Assembly: GCA_035582835.1 (NCBI GenBank)
Contig: JAYKAV010002728.1
Coordinates: 343,703 to 407,702 of the forward strand
Direction of reading: 5' to 3'
Source: Phoebastria nigripes
Lineage: Eukaryota; Chordata; Aves; Procellariiformes; Diomedeidae
Length of the DNA stretch: 64,000 nucleotides
Below the pieces are notes generated by a model. It had not been told where the DNA came from. It did not search any database and saw only the letters and a program-made list of their open reading frames with translations. The position numbers were made by a program, and so were the translations under genes. How positions within the stretch are numbered: the stretch's first letter is position 1; every line of letters starts with the position of its first letter. Of this stretch, positions 1-13,129 are shown piece by piece.

Positions 1-3000
1 TAAACATATAAATATATAAAATATCAACTTCATGGCACGGCATTGAAGATACAGAGAGTTGGGTTGTTTATTATTATTATCATTTTACAATTTAGCAAAG
101 ATCTAAAAAGTTTTTATGATGCACAAAATTATTTTGGCTTGTTTTTGGTGGAATTCATTTTGCCTACCATCGGAGGGTAGACTTTTAGTCCAGGTTTGCT
201 GCTTAGACCCTTCCTCTGTTAAATACAGCCTTCAGAAGATCTCATTTATTTTAGGATGATATGAATCCCCTCCTAGAGGTGGTCTGTGTTTCTAAAGAAA
301 CAGCTAACTAGTTCAGTTTTAGTGGCTAAAGTCAGATGAGAAGGATCTCACCATTGACGACTTTCTGTGGCATATCCTCCTCTGCTGGCATTTATTGTGC
401 TATCAGTAAGGAAGCTAATGGTTAGCTCCCAGAGGAGATAGATACCTGCTGGAGGAGTGCAGATTTGAATCCAGGGCATAACCCTTCCCCTCTGGGGTGG
501 AATCCAGGACATCGTTGTTCGGCAAATCTATGTCATGTCTGTGAAAGACTCACTCTCTATAAATTACAGTTAAAAAATACGTTGGTGCATATGTGCTTGT
601 CAAGGATACCGTTCTTATCAGTGTTCTTTCTTCTCAGGCATGTTCCCTATGCAAACCAGGCTGTAAGCTGCCTGCATACACAAATCAGATCGGATATTTT
701 TTGTCTTTGAAGTTCTTGCATCAAATGTGGACCTGTTCCCATATCAAAAAATGTGTGGGAAATTGCAATGCCTGATTAATGGATAGCTAGCTTACTGAGC
801 TGAGCCTTAACCCCTTAATAAGCAGAGATATTTGTGGCTGAATTTCTTCTGAATTATAATGGGTGTGCAGCACATTTGTTTACTATTACTATTAGTCAGA
901 TTTTGGGGTTGGCAAAAGGTTCTCCAGTTCGATGAGAAGAATATGCTTTAAAGGATCACTGTAGTGATACGATTTTCTTACAGGAGTTGCATACAGTTTT
1001 GTACTACTGTAATACCAGAGAAAAAGTGAAGCCATTCAATATTTTTTAAGCCTTTTTTCCCTAGAAGGAAAAAGCATTTCTTTTTAAGAAGTAGTTAGAA
1101 TTTGCAGTATGAAGCAGAAAGTACCCCCCCACCCACTCTATTCCTGAAACTAAAAACGTTTACTGTACTTCAAAGTTCAAGTGGGTTTCCTTTGTCTGTG
1201 AAGGAATAGAGAGGAAAAAACCTAGTATTGCCTATCAAAAGGCTTTTTCATATAATTCCTTTGTCAGCAGTGGATCAAAGGTAACTTTAGATATAGGCAC
1301 CTAGTCTCTGCCTCAGTGAAGTATTTGTAGTCAGTGAATCATTAGAGCATGTATTCAAATGCAAGCACATCGTAGAGTTTCCTTGGTTTTCATTAGAATT
1401 CAGAGCATACTTGTGGACATGTGTTTTCAAATGTTTTACTCAGCAGAGGTGAGCATAAGTACATATGTTTGTACATTTATATACTGGGACCTTTGATCCC
1501 ATGAAGTGAATGAAAGCTGCTCATTTGCATCCGTTAACAGTCTGTGTCCCAGTATGTTTTTGTGTGTTGTAAACAAGCAGCTGCAGAGCTTATATTCCTC
1601 TCAAGATAATCACAGATGAAGTAAAAAAGAGTCTTAAGTTTATGTTCACCTATCAAACAGAGCATCTCTCGTCTCCAGCATTAACTTTGTATTACACTGT
1701 CAGGCAAGACTCAATTATACACAAGACAGAACATACACATTTTACCACAACATGAAACCACATTTGAACAAAATGCCATATCATATACAAACCTTTACTC
1801 TGTTCTTTTCTTCTTTTAATTAGGCAGAAGCAATCGATTATTCACAGGTCTGTTAGAGCACTCTTAATAATGCCATTACTTAATATTATGTAATATCTTT
1901 TAAGCATCAGGGAAAAAGGCATTGAAAGATCTGTGCAATACATAGCTGGGTGTTGCTGGCAGTCATGTGGTAGAGAAAGTGAATAACATGTATATTAAAA
2001 AAGGACTGTGCTGTCATTACACAACTTGAAAGATATGCATTTAAAATAACTAAGAGAAGTGATGAATAAACAGTAATGTGCTCCTGAGAAGGACGACTAA
2101 CTTTGTGCTAGGAAGTGATGTGCCTGGGAGTTTCCTAAAGGCCAATTGCTTAAAATGTAGTGTCTAGAAGGGACTGAAATATAAAATAAAAAGCCTGTTT
2201 TGTAATTTCCAAAGTCCTCTCCATGTTATCACAACATATGTAGCTGTCCGCTTTTTTCTACTTTCACGAAAACTGATAGAGCATCCTATATTACAGTTTA
2301 TCTGTNTTATGAACTTGGTCTAGATTAACAAGATAAGGCAAATGCTGAACTTCACTGTTGAGCTGTAAAATAAAAAGTACTGGCACTTAGTCTTTCCCTT
2401 ATTCTGCACAAGTATCTGCAGCAGTTTGATGCAGCAGCTGTTGCACAATGTGCACATACAGAGTAACAGTAGACACTTCAGGAAGAACACAGACTGGAAG
2501 AGATTCTGTTTTATGTTGATGAAGGAGACTGAATAACAAAATTCCCTGGTATAGTTATTTGCAGGCTTTTATTACAAACAATGCCTTGGGGGCAGGGAAG
2601 AAAGATGTCTTGCCAAGAGATTATTTTGAGCAAATAAAATGAGCTATGAAGTTTATGACTAAGAATCCTTGACACGCCCCAGTTGAAACTCCCATGCAGT
2701 CTGCTACGTAATGGAACTGCAAGCTGCATAATGTACATACATGAGATGAAAAGTGCATAGAAAATATGGGCACATTTCTTGCAATTTCAGATTGTGTCTA
2801 GGCCTTTCTTTATCCCAGAGGTCATAACAGCAGTGTTGAATCCTGCAAAGCCTTTCTCATTCCTGTGATTTTTAGATATGTCATTAGCCCCGCTGACTTG
2901 CTTACATGAATAAAGACTACTGGCATGAATAAAATTCTTCAGGATCAGGTTCTTACACTGCTTTATTAGAAGTGCAGCCTGCTGTGACTCACGCCTTCTA

Positions 3001-4235
3001 AATTCAAGTCACATATAGCATAATACCTATAGCAATTACAGTCATCTCCCAAATTGTGTCACATTAATTACTATTGGGAATGGGAGGAAATTTTGAGAAA
3101 GTTGTCTTTGCAGTTTGTTTGATACCATAGTGTTGCCTAGTTGCACAGCATGTGGAGTAAGCTGTTCTGGAGAGAGTCATCCAGGAGATAAACAAGTGTG
3201 ATGTGTAGCACATACCACCCTCTCTTTCCCTGAAAAAATAAAGCTAATCTTTCCCACTATCCAGCCACCTCTACATTCACTGAAACAAAACTTCTTAGAA
3301 TATCTGAAATAGGAGAATTTGGCAACTCCCAGTAACATTAGAGAAACAAAATCATTTTATCTTTAGTGAGGAAAACTTCTTATGGCCCTTTTGAGACTAA
3401 AGGCTTGGTCTACAAAAAAGAACTAAAGCACAAGCACTGCTCTACAACAGTTCCGCCTAGGGACGCTTTCACTCAATGTTAGGGAAGTCCTCTAGGAAAA
3501 GACTGTGGGACATGTGGGCCTTAAATTCACAGCCTAGCATATTCTTTTATAGCCTCCCTTTGTTAGCAAGCACCTCAGTCTAATGAACATGGCAGTGGAA
3601 ATCGTTGCTAGGACCTGAGAATGTAGACATCCAAATTACTTTATTTTTGATTTGAATGAAGTGGAGTTAGTAAGGGTGGATTTTTTTTGCCTCATTTTGT
3701 AAGGAAATGAGGCATGTGTGATCACGCTCTGTGTCTGTTTGGCTATATTTGTGTAACAGACCGCTCTCTCCCTCCCCACCTGATAACTTTAAATCTGTTT
3801 TCAAACACAGTCAGACACAAATTTGACAGAGGAGCAGAAATCTTAAGGAAGTTCTAACAAGTCACGTGAAAATTGGCAGCTGGGTAAAGAAAGACAACCC
3901 AAATTACACAGGTAAAGGTGTCAGTCAGCTGCCGGATGGCCAGTCAGCTGCTCCATCCATGCTTTTTATTTGCAAGCACTCTTAACCAGCCCCAATGTTT
4001 GCTTCTTTATTCCCAGACAATATGCAGATGAAGTAAGCAGGGAACTGAGGAAATGGAGTAGATAGATGAGGTTGTCAATATGAGAAGGAACTGGGGCTGT
4101 CAAATGGCATCTCAGAGCACAGAGAGCTAGGTGAGATGAGAAGATATGCAACATGGCATACAAGTACAAAGGAACCCAAACTACTACTTGTTGTAGACAG
4201 TATTCTAGAATGATAGCAGCAATGTGAGGGAAAAG
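1..4235. other. Non-coding sequence, nothing recognised
   Basis: AT-rich unique-looking sequence with no open frame carrying recognisable protein motifs and no repeat family that I can name. There is one ambiguous base at 2306. I see no convincing exon, RNA gene or transposon end. It could be intergenic or intronic; the sequence does not decide. Confidence 0.6.
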
Positions 4236-5050
4236 AATAGAAAAATGGGATTGAGATCTCAGATGATTGTCTAATCCAGTCTTCTACAATAAACCAGGCT
4301 CAGGTATAGCAGACCATCCCAAAGGGATAATTGCCCAACCTGTTTTTGCAAACCTTTTGTTCAATAAAATTCCACAGCTTCCCCATGCCGTTTGCTTACA
4401 CCTCTCTACTTGTAGAGGTGCTTTCATAATACGGTTTTCTTTATTGCAAATTGCTCTGATTTCTTCTTGTCCTTCCTTCAGTGGACATAGAGAGACATTA
4501 GTTACTGTCCCCTTACAAGCAATCTTTCATGCATGAAAGCCTGCTATCATGTCTCCCTTCAGTCTTCTAGACTAAACGAACCCAATTTCTTCAATCTCTC
4601 TTCATAGGTCATATTTTCTGAATCTCTTCTTCTTCACTTTGGACTTTATCCAGCTTTTCTTTAGCTTTTTGAAAAGCATGGTAACCAAAACTCTTATGCA
4701 ATGCAATGTTCCAGCTGAAGCCTTAATAAGACTTAGTGAAGAAAAGTAATTACTGTCTTTTGTATAGAATATTCCTGGTGGCATATGCTGGCATGACAGT
4801 GGTCTACTTTTTCTTTCCTTTAATTTTACTTTTGCAACAGTGTCATATCATTAATCTGTATTCTGCCCGTGGTTTAATACAGGCCTCAAGTCCTGTCAAT
4901 GTTTTTTGTTGTCTTGCCAGTTATTTTCATGTTGTATTTGATTTCTTGTTCCTAAGTACAGGACTTGGTCTTCACCGTGATGAAGAATTTCACCTTAGCT
5001 ATTTTGCATACAAGACTGTTTGTAGGGTAGAGCTCTTTGTATCTGAACAT
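4236..5050 (-). repeat. Ancient CR1/L3-like LINE fragment, 3' part
   Basis: Read on the minus strand, this matches the general layout of the 3' end of old vertebrate CR1/L3 LINEs. On the plus strand the sequence starts with a 'gtctaatccagtcttcta' segment, the complement of the LINE tail. It then runs through the block near 4560-4625 (turned-over 'CTAAACGAACCCAATTTCTT' type sequence followed by a 'TTCATAGGTCATATTTTCTGA' type run) that is typical of these elements. Further on, at 4840-4990, it carries decayed C-terminal reverse-transcriptase/3' region sequence. Divergence is high and stops interrupt every frame, so it is a dead relic. Such elements are normally 5'-truncated copies made by target-primed reverse transcription. 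Both boundaries are approximate, and the 4990-5050 end is the least certain. The CR1/L3 assignment rests on remembered family sequence. Confidence 0.7.
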
Positions 5051-5056
5051 GGTTTT

Positions 5057-5092
5057 AGCCAACTTTGCCAAGGTAGCCAACTTTGCCAAGGT
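5057..5092 (+). repeat. 18-bp tandem duplication (two perfect copies)
   Basis: The unit AGCCAACTTTGCCAAGGT occurs twice head to tail with no mismatch (5057-5074 and 5075-5092). The second copy runs into AAGTGG, so its end reads CCAAG|GTAAGTG, a close match to a 5' splice-donor consensus. It sits at the edge of the old LINE relic. Perfect identity suggests a recent slippage or duplication event. Confidence 0.9.
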
Positions 5093-8000
5093 AAGTGGAG
5101 ACCAAGATTCTGATATACCTGCACAGAGCAAGCCAGGAAAGCTTATCTTCTGTTTGGAAATTATTAGTATTACAGCATTTATTACAGAAGTATTGAAGAA
5201 TATTCTTTAAATATTTGTAGAGAGTTATATTATTCAGTTGCAGGGGTGGAAATGAAAGGCATGAAGGTTTTGACAGTAACATTTTCAAAAACAGCCAGTG
5301 CAAGTTTTGTGTTCCCGCAAAACAGCCTTAGATGTATCAGCTAAATATAAGTGATTTGCTTCCTAAGAATAAACCTGATTTCCTACAATGGTGAAGGCAT
5401 CCAAACTTGAGGGCTGTTTGGAAAATTTTGACCAAAGGAACCTATCTGAAAACATCAAGCCAAGGCAGAAATTGGAATGTAATTTGAGTGTCTGTATCTA
5501 CACGTACACTCTATCTTATGTCTTGGCAAAGGGTCTGAGGTAAAATATATAGCCTTGCAGCTATGCTTGTTAACTCAGGCATGGCACTAACCGGCAGTGT
5601 CTCTATACCACAGCTGATGCATGTCTAGCTGGCTCAGTCTATGAGTGGAGTTAACACGAGAATATCTCCATTGTCCATTTAGGCAAACACTGAATCTTTG
5701 TTTTCAGTTTTATCCTCAATGGGTAGATGAAGCACGGTACTGCCTCACACTGGCAGCCTAACATTTTTCACAAGCAGTAAATGTCAAGATTTGAGGATAC
5801 CAACTGCAATTTTCTCTTAGAGCTTTTACCTGCCTGAAGTTTCCCTGTGCAGAGTGGTGCTAAATGTACTTATTAAAAGAGCTGATTCATCAGTGCAGAG
5901 ATCCTCCTATAGATTGCTAACTGTTGCATGCATGTGTGCCCATCCAGTATCCTTGCTCACATTCTCAGGCATGTACAGATTTAAAAGACATCGCTCTTGA
6001 TCCAAAGTGCCTATCCTTTTTGGACATTTTTAATTCTATCTTTCTGCCTTTCTCTCTCGTCTCTGAATTCACTTACTGAGAAACAACTGTAGGCTCTGTG
6101 TGAATTCCAGTATACGTATTTTCCTCTTGTGGCCCTTCCTACAAACACACTCCATATGCTAAGAGCCCTAACAAAACCAAATGCTGGCTTTGTGGCTGTG
6201 AAAAACTTTTTTGCCATGCTAAAGAGAGAATATTATTTAACATACAGATGCAAGAAAACCAGAACTGCTAGAACATATCTCAGAACATGAACAATAGTCA
6301 CAAGCCAGGGATAAAGTACAGCCTCCAATTCACTTGCAGAAACATAAGCAGATAAAGTATGTCTGTATTGCATTTAATAAAGTATATATCCTCAGGGAGA
6401 GATAAACAGAGTATTTCTGCTTTTAGATAAAAATAGACAAAAAAGATTAAAATCAGGAAGACATTTAGTTTCTGGGGTTAATAAATCTGCGTGTAGCTTT
6501 TCAGTTCATGATATGCTAGAAACCACCCCTGTATTGCTGAATAAATCAGTGTGTTGCTTTGTGTTTGACAAGATGCTTACTTCTGAGCCAGTGATACTCC
6601 TTACAAAATAACTACCCTACGAACAAGTAGGAAGTCATGTTTAATCAGAGCTTTCAGGAGACAGAAACTAAAAAGAAAGTGGAATGTGTGATTGGCATGA
6701 AAAAGTAGGCATTTTCCTTCGCGCCTTCCTTTTTTCTCTGTTGGAAGATGTTATTTGAGGTCAGGTAGCCCATGTAGGCTAAAGGGAAAAAAACCCATAA
6801 TCCAAACCCCGTTGCCTATGATACATTAAGGAAAGGCATGTTTGTGGAGAAATTCTCTGAGCAGCTCGGGTCTCTGGATCTTGGAAGCAAGCAACTAAAT
6901 ACATGAACTTAAACTGGAAACAGGGAATTCTGCACATCTTTTTGCACCCCAACATGCATGACCATAAGGTTGTAAGAGAGGATTAGCTTTAACAAATTAG
7001 AATGTGATAGTAATCAGATGTTGCTGTACCAGTTATGACCATAATTTTGGGACCTGACCCTGAATGAGCTAGCTGCTATTGACTACATCACGACCCGCAT
7101 GTTTTTCAGGCATAGTAGATTGTCAGTCAAAACACTCTTTTTCTTCTTTAATGAGATACTTATTAAGGGGAACAGATTGCTAGCCACATCTTATTCTGAT
7201 GGAAAGGAAACATGAGAAGTTTTCTTCATTCAAAAAAGACATTCTGTGTCTTGAACTTCTTCATATATAAACAAGATGCTGAGTATATTAATAGGTTAAA
7301 GAGGACCATATAACTGAATACATACAACTGAAATGCAGAAAGAATGTATATAAAGGTTGTGGGTTTTTAATTGGCATACCACTTGTAACCACAAAAGGGA
7401 AATTTTGACAGTATTTATAATGCAAGCATTGATACATTTATGGGGGGAATGCTAACTCATGTATGGTAATTCATCTGCTTTTAGAGCCTGTTGGCTTATT
7501 ACTTTCTCCCTGTAAACGATGCTTTAAGAACACTAGCTTGTAGTTGTTTCATCATGCAAGGATATTAGTGACACTAAGAGTGTTTTCATTTATTTCCTTT
7601 TCATAGTTAAAGCATTTTTATAATTGCAAAACTCCTCTTTAATTACCATTGTTATTTCTACAGTGGGAAGCTCACCCTGTTTTGGAGTGTTGGTTTTGTA
7701 CTTAAGTCTTTGCCTTCCCAGCTTGTGTAATTCTGCATAGGCAATTATTAAAACATAAACTTGTCTAGCAGCAAAACAACCACAGAGGTTGCCACATAAA
7801 GATGAGTAACTGTAGAGTCAGGTAGGAAGTGAAAAATTTGAACTTGAGTGGGAAAAAGGAAGAGAAGAGAACATTTATGGGAACATTTGGTGGGAGTACA
7901 AAGGATGAACACCTTACATGTCTGGGCCTTGCCACTCACTTGCTTTGCCTGCCATGTGGCAAGCCAAATTAGTTTTCCATACCTCAGATCGCCCATCTCT

Positions 8001-11000
8001 TCAATGAGGACCATAGCACAAACAGTAGGATAGTCATGAAATACATATAGCATATCAAAGGTACGATGATGTTATAAATTCAAAGAGTTTGAAAAAATTA
8101 TATCACTGTCAAATAATACATACTTTTACAGATTCCACCAGATTTCTATTTACCCATTTCAGTCAAAAGTCAGCAGGAAAAAGAGGGTAATGAGGTGTAC
8201 TAGTTCTTTACAAAACTGCTTTAAAAAACAATTCAAAAAACAATGCTGTTGGCATTGGAAGGGGTAAGGAGGCTTCAGCTGAACTGCATTAGCAAAGTTT
8301 AAACCTCATGCAGGTGACTGGAGTGAGGTAACGAGACATGGCCAAGAACTGAAGGCTCAGGGAGGTTCTGGAGGGTGGGATAGTCGAAGATGACTCAGAG
8401 AACAGGACTAGGTAGAAGAGGGCTAGGCCTTTTTTTTTCTTTCTTTTTTTTCATTTGTATGTAAGCTCTTTTGTGCTTTGAAATGCCTTATATGTCTTGC
8501 ACAAAAACCTTGCAAAGGGAAACACTTTTGATTAAGGACTTGACAATAATGATGGGCCTGCTGCTTTTTGCACGCTTCATATTTTTAGGGCAGAAACTAG
8601 TTGCTATCCTCAGTCCAGAGTTTAACTGGGTCTTTTGCAGGCTTCTGATTCTGCACTCTCTGCTCAGCATCTTGCCAGGGTCCATTTAAACAGTAACCTA
8701 GCTCTAACTGCCAGACTACTAACCGTGCCCCTCCTGGGGTATATCTTTAGGGGTATACGGAGTTACCAATGAGGACAGGAATAGCAAGCTGTTACCAACA
8801 GCCTGGACTTTGATCCTGAACAACAGTCTGAATCATGTTTACAGGGTTTTTTTGTTATTGTCTCCTCCTTTCTGAGTGTTCATATAGGATGTGATGTTCA
8901 GAAAATCACAGGGAATGATACTGGAGTGTTAATCTAGTAAGACCAGAAAGCTGATATGTGTGGGTATAGTGAACTTTTTTGGCCTGATGATCAAGTGACA
9001 GAATTCACTTTTTTCCTGTCATTTGTATTTTGCTTTGGGTTATGTTCTCTTTCCAAGTTTTCAGTAAGAAAAGCATTTGTTCCTCAGAGCTTAGTTTTTG
9101 GCTGGAGATGGAACTCGTTATTGAAATTCTAGCAAAGAGTATGGCTAGATGTATGATGCGAAACTGTAGTCATTGGTGTGACCAATTTATATGAAAAACC
9201 TACCACAGAACAGTGAGTGATGTAAAGTGGGGTCTGGAGTGAGACACTGTACACCCTAAATGCTGTAATATTCTCATGAACATACTGATCACTAGGTAAA
9301 AAAGCATATCTGCAGCCATATGGTATGGGATTACATAAGTTTATTATGTAAAGAAATGCACAAGGAAAATGTGGTAATTTTTTTCTGAAGGGTAAGTTTT
9401 GCAGCTACTCTTAGAGCTATATTGTTGCTCTCTTCTGGTCCATTCATGCCTGCAGTCATAGGCTCTACTTAATTTATTGAAGCTATGAGCAAATACATGT
9501 TTTCTCAGGATTTGCAACCAAACTGGATGCAATCCAAAGAGCTCCCAAGAGGTTTCACGTCTAAAATGTTCAGATAAATTGCCAGTCATAAGAATGCTTA
9601 ACCAAAATACTGTAAAGGCCATTTTACTAAGGAAAAAACCAAAGTAAACTCCTTTTGTGTACTGGAGATTCCTCACAGTGATGAGAGTTGGCACATGCAA
9701 TGGTGTTAGGAAAGGAAAACAAGCATGCACAATGTAAAATATTTAGAATGACTAGGCTTTTCATNTTGTTTATAATTTCAAAGATTAGCTAATCTCCATA
9801 CAGAGGGGGAAAACAGAAAAGCCATAGTTTTGTTATAAAATTATTTTGGGAAAAACAACTACTTTAAAGTTTCTTCCTTTCTGTGCATGAGTACAAATAA
9901 ATGCCTGGCTGTATAGGTAGTCTGGGAATGGTACAAGTACAGCAGTTGCTTATAGGGTGTGCGTGGTAGAAATGCAGCTTAAGAACTGCCTATAGACACA
10001 GTATTAATTTAATGAATACTGTCAGCTAGAGTGTTAAGTGCAGTCTGCTTACTGAAACATTTGGAGTCTGCGCTGCTGAGAATGTGACCTAAAAAAGTTG
10101 CCTTTAGACTTTTATATAACCTCATCCTGACCTGGCTGCATTTCAGCTGAAGTTTTCAACAGTCAGTAACTTACACTCTTTCATGTGAGCAGCAGGGAAG
10201 ACTTCAGACTGAGGGACAGCAAGTAGAGAAATTAGTTGTCTAAAAAAGGGAGGAGGAAAAGGATGGAATGAGGAAAACATGAGAACAGAATCACTGTGAA
10301 ACTTGGTGACAATGACAGTAAGATTATTCTTATTGTTTGGTTTTACCCTGGGCCCCATAAAACTTTAATCCGGTCATGTGGGGAAAGGAAAGTAGATTTC
10401 TGTAGAAATTATTCATACAAAAGAACATACACTAGAACATACTTTCCTAGCAAAAGAGTTTGGGATCAGCACTCAGGATGTGCAGAATGGGAACAAAGAT
10501 CTGTTTTTGAAAAGACCTCGGAAAGAAATACAAAATAATCCTCTTGAGATGGGAGGAGTATCACTGACAGTATGAGTGTGTCATATCATATGAAGAGTAG
10601 AGTGGTTACTTGTGTGTTGCAATGGCCAGAATAACGAACAGTTGCTATGTTGCTAGAGAACAATACTGGTTATTTTTCCTCTGGTGGTGGTCTTTTGTTT
10701 TTCCTTTTTTTTTTTTTTTATGTCAGGTTTAGAGTCTGATACTATCTCTGATAATTTGTTTGAGGGGTAAATATAGCTGCAAAGAGCAAGACTCTTTGCA
10801 GTTGTATGAAAACCTTAACAGGTTTTTCTAGAAAAAAACCTCAACCAACCCAGCTTTTCATTTTCGCACAGATTCAATCATTAATTGGGTTTTGTTGCTG
10901 TTAGTAAATTGAGCAAGATAGTATTATGCTTTTTGAGGCAAGGTTATTGTTCCAAATAAAAGTCTGTTTTGAAGTTCCATTTGGGTCAGAAGTTGGTATC

Positions 11001-12237
11001 CATTCAAAGGAGATGGGAACACATAAAATAAGTAAAGAAAGTAAGAGTAAAATTCTTTAAAATGCTTGAAGCGTCTTAGGCTCACAAAGGGTTTATGTAA
11101 GTGAAACCTCCTCTAATTTTTTCACCTGTACCTTTTGGTATAAGAAAACTTCAAACATTGCTCAACCTTGTTTTTTGGTGGCATTTTGCTGTAGCATTAA
11201 TGTCTAATGTGACTTACAGCTTTAATCCAATGACTTGCAAAAGCATGTAGAAACTGAAGGTCAAAATATTTTTTGGAGATGGAAATTTTGGCTCTAAAGT
11301 TCTTCTAGGTAGTTTTGGCAAATGTTCCCTGTGGTCTAGAGTGCCACACTTACTTATGTGTTATTTGTATGTCCTGGATATAAATGATCAGACTTGTATA
11401 CTGTCCCCAAGGGAGGCCTTTGCTATGTCTTTTACAATGTCATTGACCTTGCTTAGCTAGAAATAAACTGACAAATACACACTGACACTCATAATTATTT
11501 CAAATGATATGACTTATCACTCAATGTGGCAAAGAGAAATAGTCTTTTAATTTTTTCTCCAGCCATGTACTTTTTGATAACCTTGTGATGGGATAGTCAA
11601 TGGTCAAAATGCCATCCTTCAATTCAGTCATCATATTGCCACTGGAAAACCTCCTTGCAGTAAAGGACTCTTCCTAACTGCTGCTCATTCAGAAATTTCT
11701 TGATGTGTTAGCACCAGNGAGTGCTCCTTGTAAGTATCTTCTGTATGTGAATTGACAAGTTGTCTTAATCTCTTTCCTAGACTGGATTTTAGAGAAGGCG
11801 CCCATGTGACACTCTGAACCAGCTGAGCATTTATGCTTTAAGTGGCTGAAAATTACATGCAGCTTTTGTCATTGGCCAGTGAGGAAACTTGGCTTTTATC
11901 CCTGTTAAAGGAAGTGATACATTCTGATGTAGAATCATGACCACAAAGAAATATGACCTCAGCTAGGTATTTGCTATTTACGTAGACAGGGAAGACTGAT
12001 GCAGGATCTTACACTGGTCAAGATTAGGTTTAAAGAATTAGGATCACAAAATACCGTGCATGAAGTAAAGGTTTTCTTGGTGAGGTGCCAAAGATGTCAT
12101 GGTTGAGATTTCCAGAAAAAGGTGAAATTCAGTCCTGTGGCATTTTGTTCTGTTTTCAATGTATACAGATTTTATGGTGAAATTTCTGGGGCCATAAAGT
12201 TTCTGTATTCCCAAATTCTTCAGGATGTGTGTGTTCT

Positions 12238-12277
12238 CTCACACACACACATATGCACACACGCATACCCACACCCT
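12238..12277. repeat. Imperfect (CA)n microsatellite
   Basis: A run of CA dinucleotides interrupted by ATATG and GCATACC segments. The longest pure block is only about six units, so it is probably weakly polymorphic. Confidence 0.9.
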
Positions 12278-13102
12278 CCAGAAGAATTAACACAGCATGT
12301 CACATCAGTCTGGCAGGATTACGTTCATTAGATGTTCATTTTTGCTTCTGACCTCTACCCACACTCTATCCTTTAATTTTCATTGTGAAGAAACAGCTCT
12401 AACAGCGGGGTTATTCCTGGATTAGTTGAGCTCTTTAGCATATTATCTATGGCCTTGTTCACCTTGCAAGAATCATTGATCCTGATCACTGATCCCATAG
12501 CAATGTCACAGAGCACAATGGCCTGGCACGAGCAATAGGCACAAAAACTCAGGACTATTAGCCTGGCATAGGGAATGGCAATGGTGAAATGCTGCTGGCA
12601 GGTTATCTGAGCTGGCAAGAGATTGAAAGCTGCTGCCAAAAAAACAGCAGAAACCGATTTCTGCAAAAGATCAGAATGGCCTGCCTGAGGAAACTACTGT
12701 GTCCATCTATCCTGTGATCACTGGGAGTGATCTCAAAGTCTAGTCCAACTGGTTTTGAAGAACAGAAGAAAATAGCTCTTCAAGTTGCACTGTCCAGTTG
12801 TGGACCTGGATAATGGGAGAATGGTCTTCAGCACAACAGAGATCAATGTAAAGCTCTTTACTTAGGCAAACCCCCTCCTGTTCTGCCAGTTCCCAGCTCC
12901 TCGGCCTGGAGGACATCACTGAAAATTTAGATCACGGACAGTTTTCACTGTGGAGGCCTCGGTATGGAGTGAGGTTTATGTTTTAAGTTCCGATAGCAAC
13001 TGCAGAAATATGGGTGTCTATTTGGCACAGTTATCCCATTTCTGTTCTGGACTGCAGTATAAATTTATCCTTGGGCTGTACTCATAGTGTGGTTCCTGAT
13101 CC

Positions 13103-13129
13103 TTTTTTTTTTTTTCTTTTTTTCCTCAG
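13103..13129 (+). other. Pyrimidine tract ending in CAG (splice-acceptor-like)
   Basis: About 25 pyrimidines, nearly all T, followed by CAG at 13127-13129. This is the form of a strong 3' splice site. Downstream an open frame continues to 13226, but it matches nothing I know. No matching donor or partner exon is evident, so it is listed as a site and not as an exon. Confidence 0.3.

Noticed and set aside
12373..12745. 97-codon minus-strand frame, and an adjacent 'gatctcaaagtctagtccaa' stretch that hints at a CR1 tail
   Set aside because: The frame has no family match. The CR1-like words are too few and lack the other tail landmarks.
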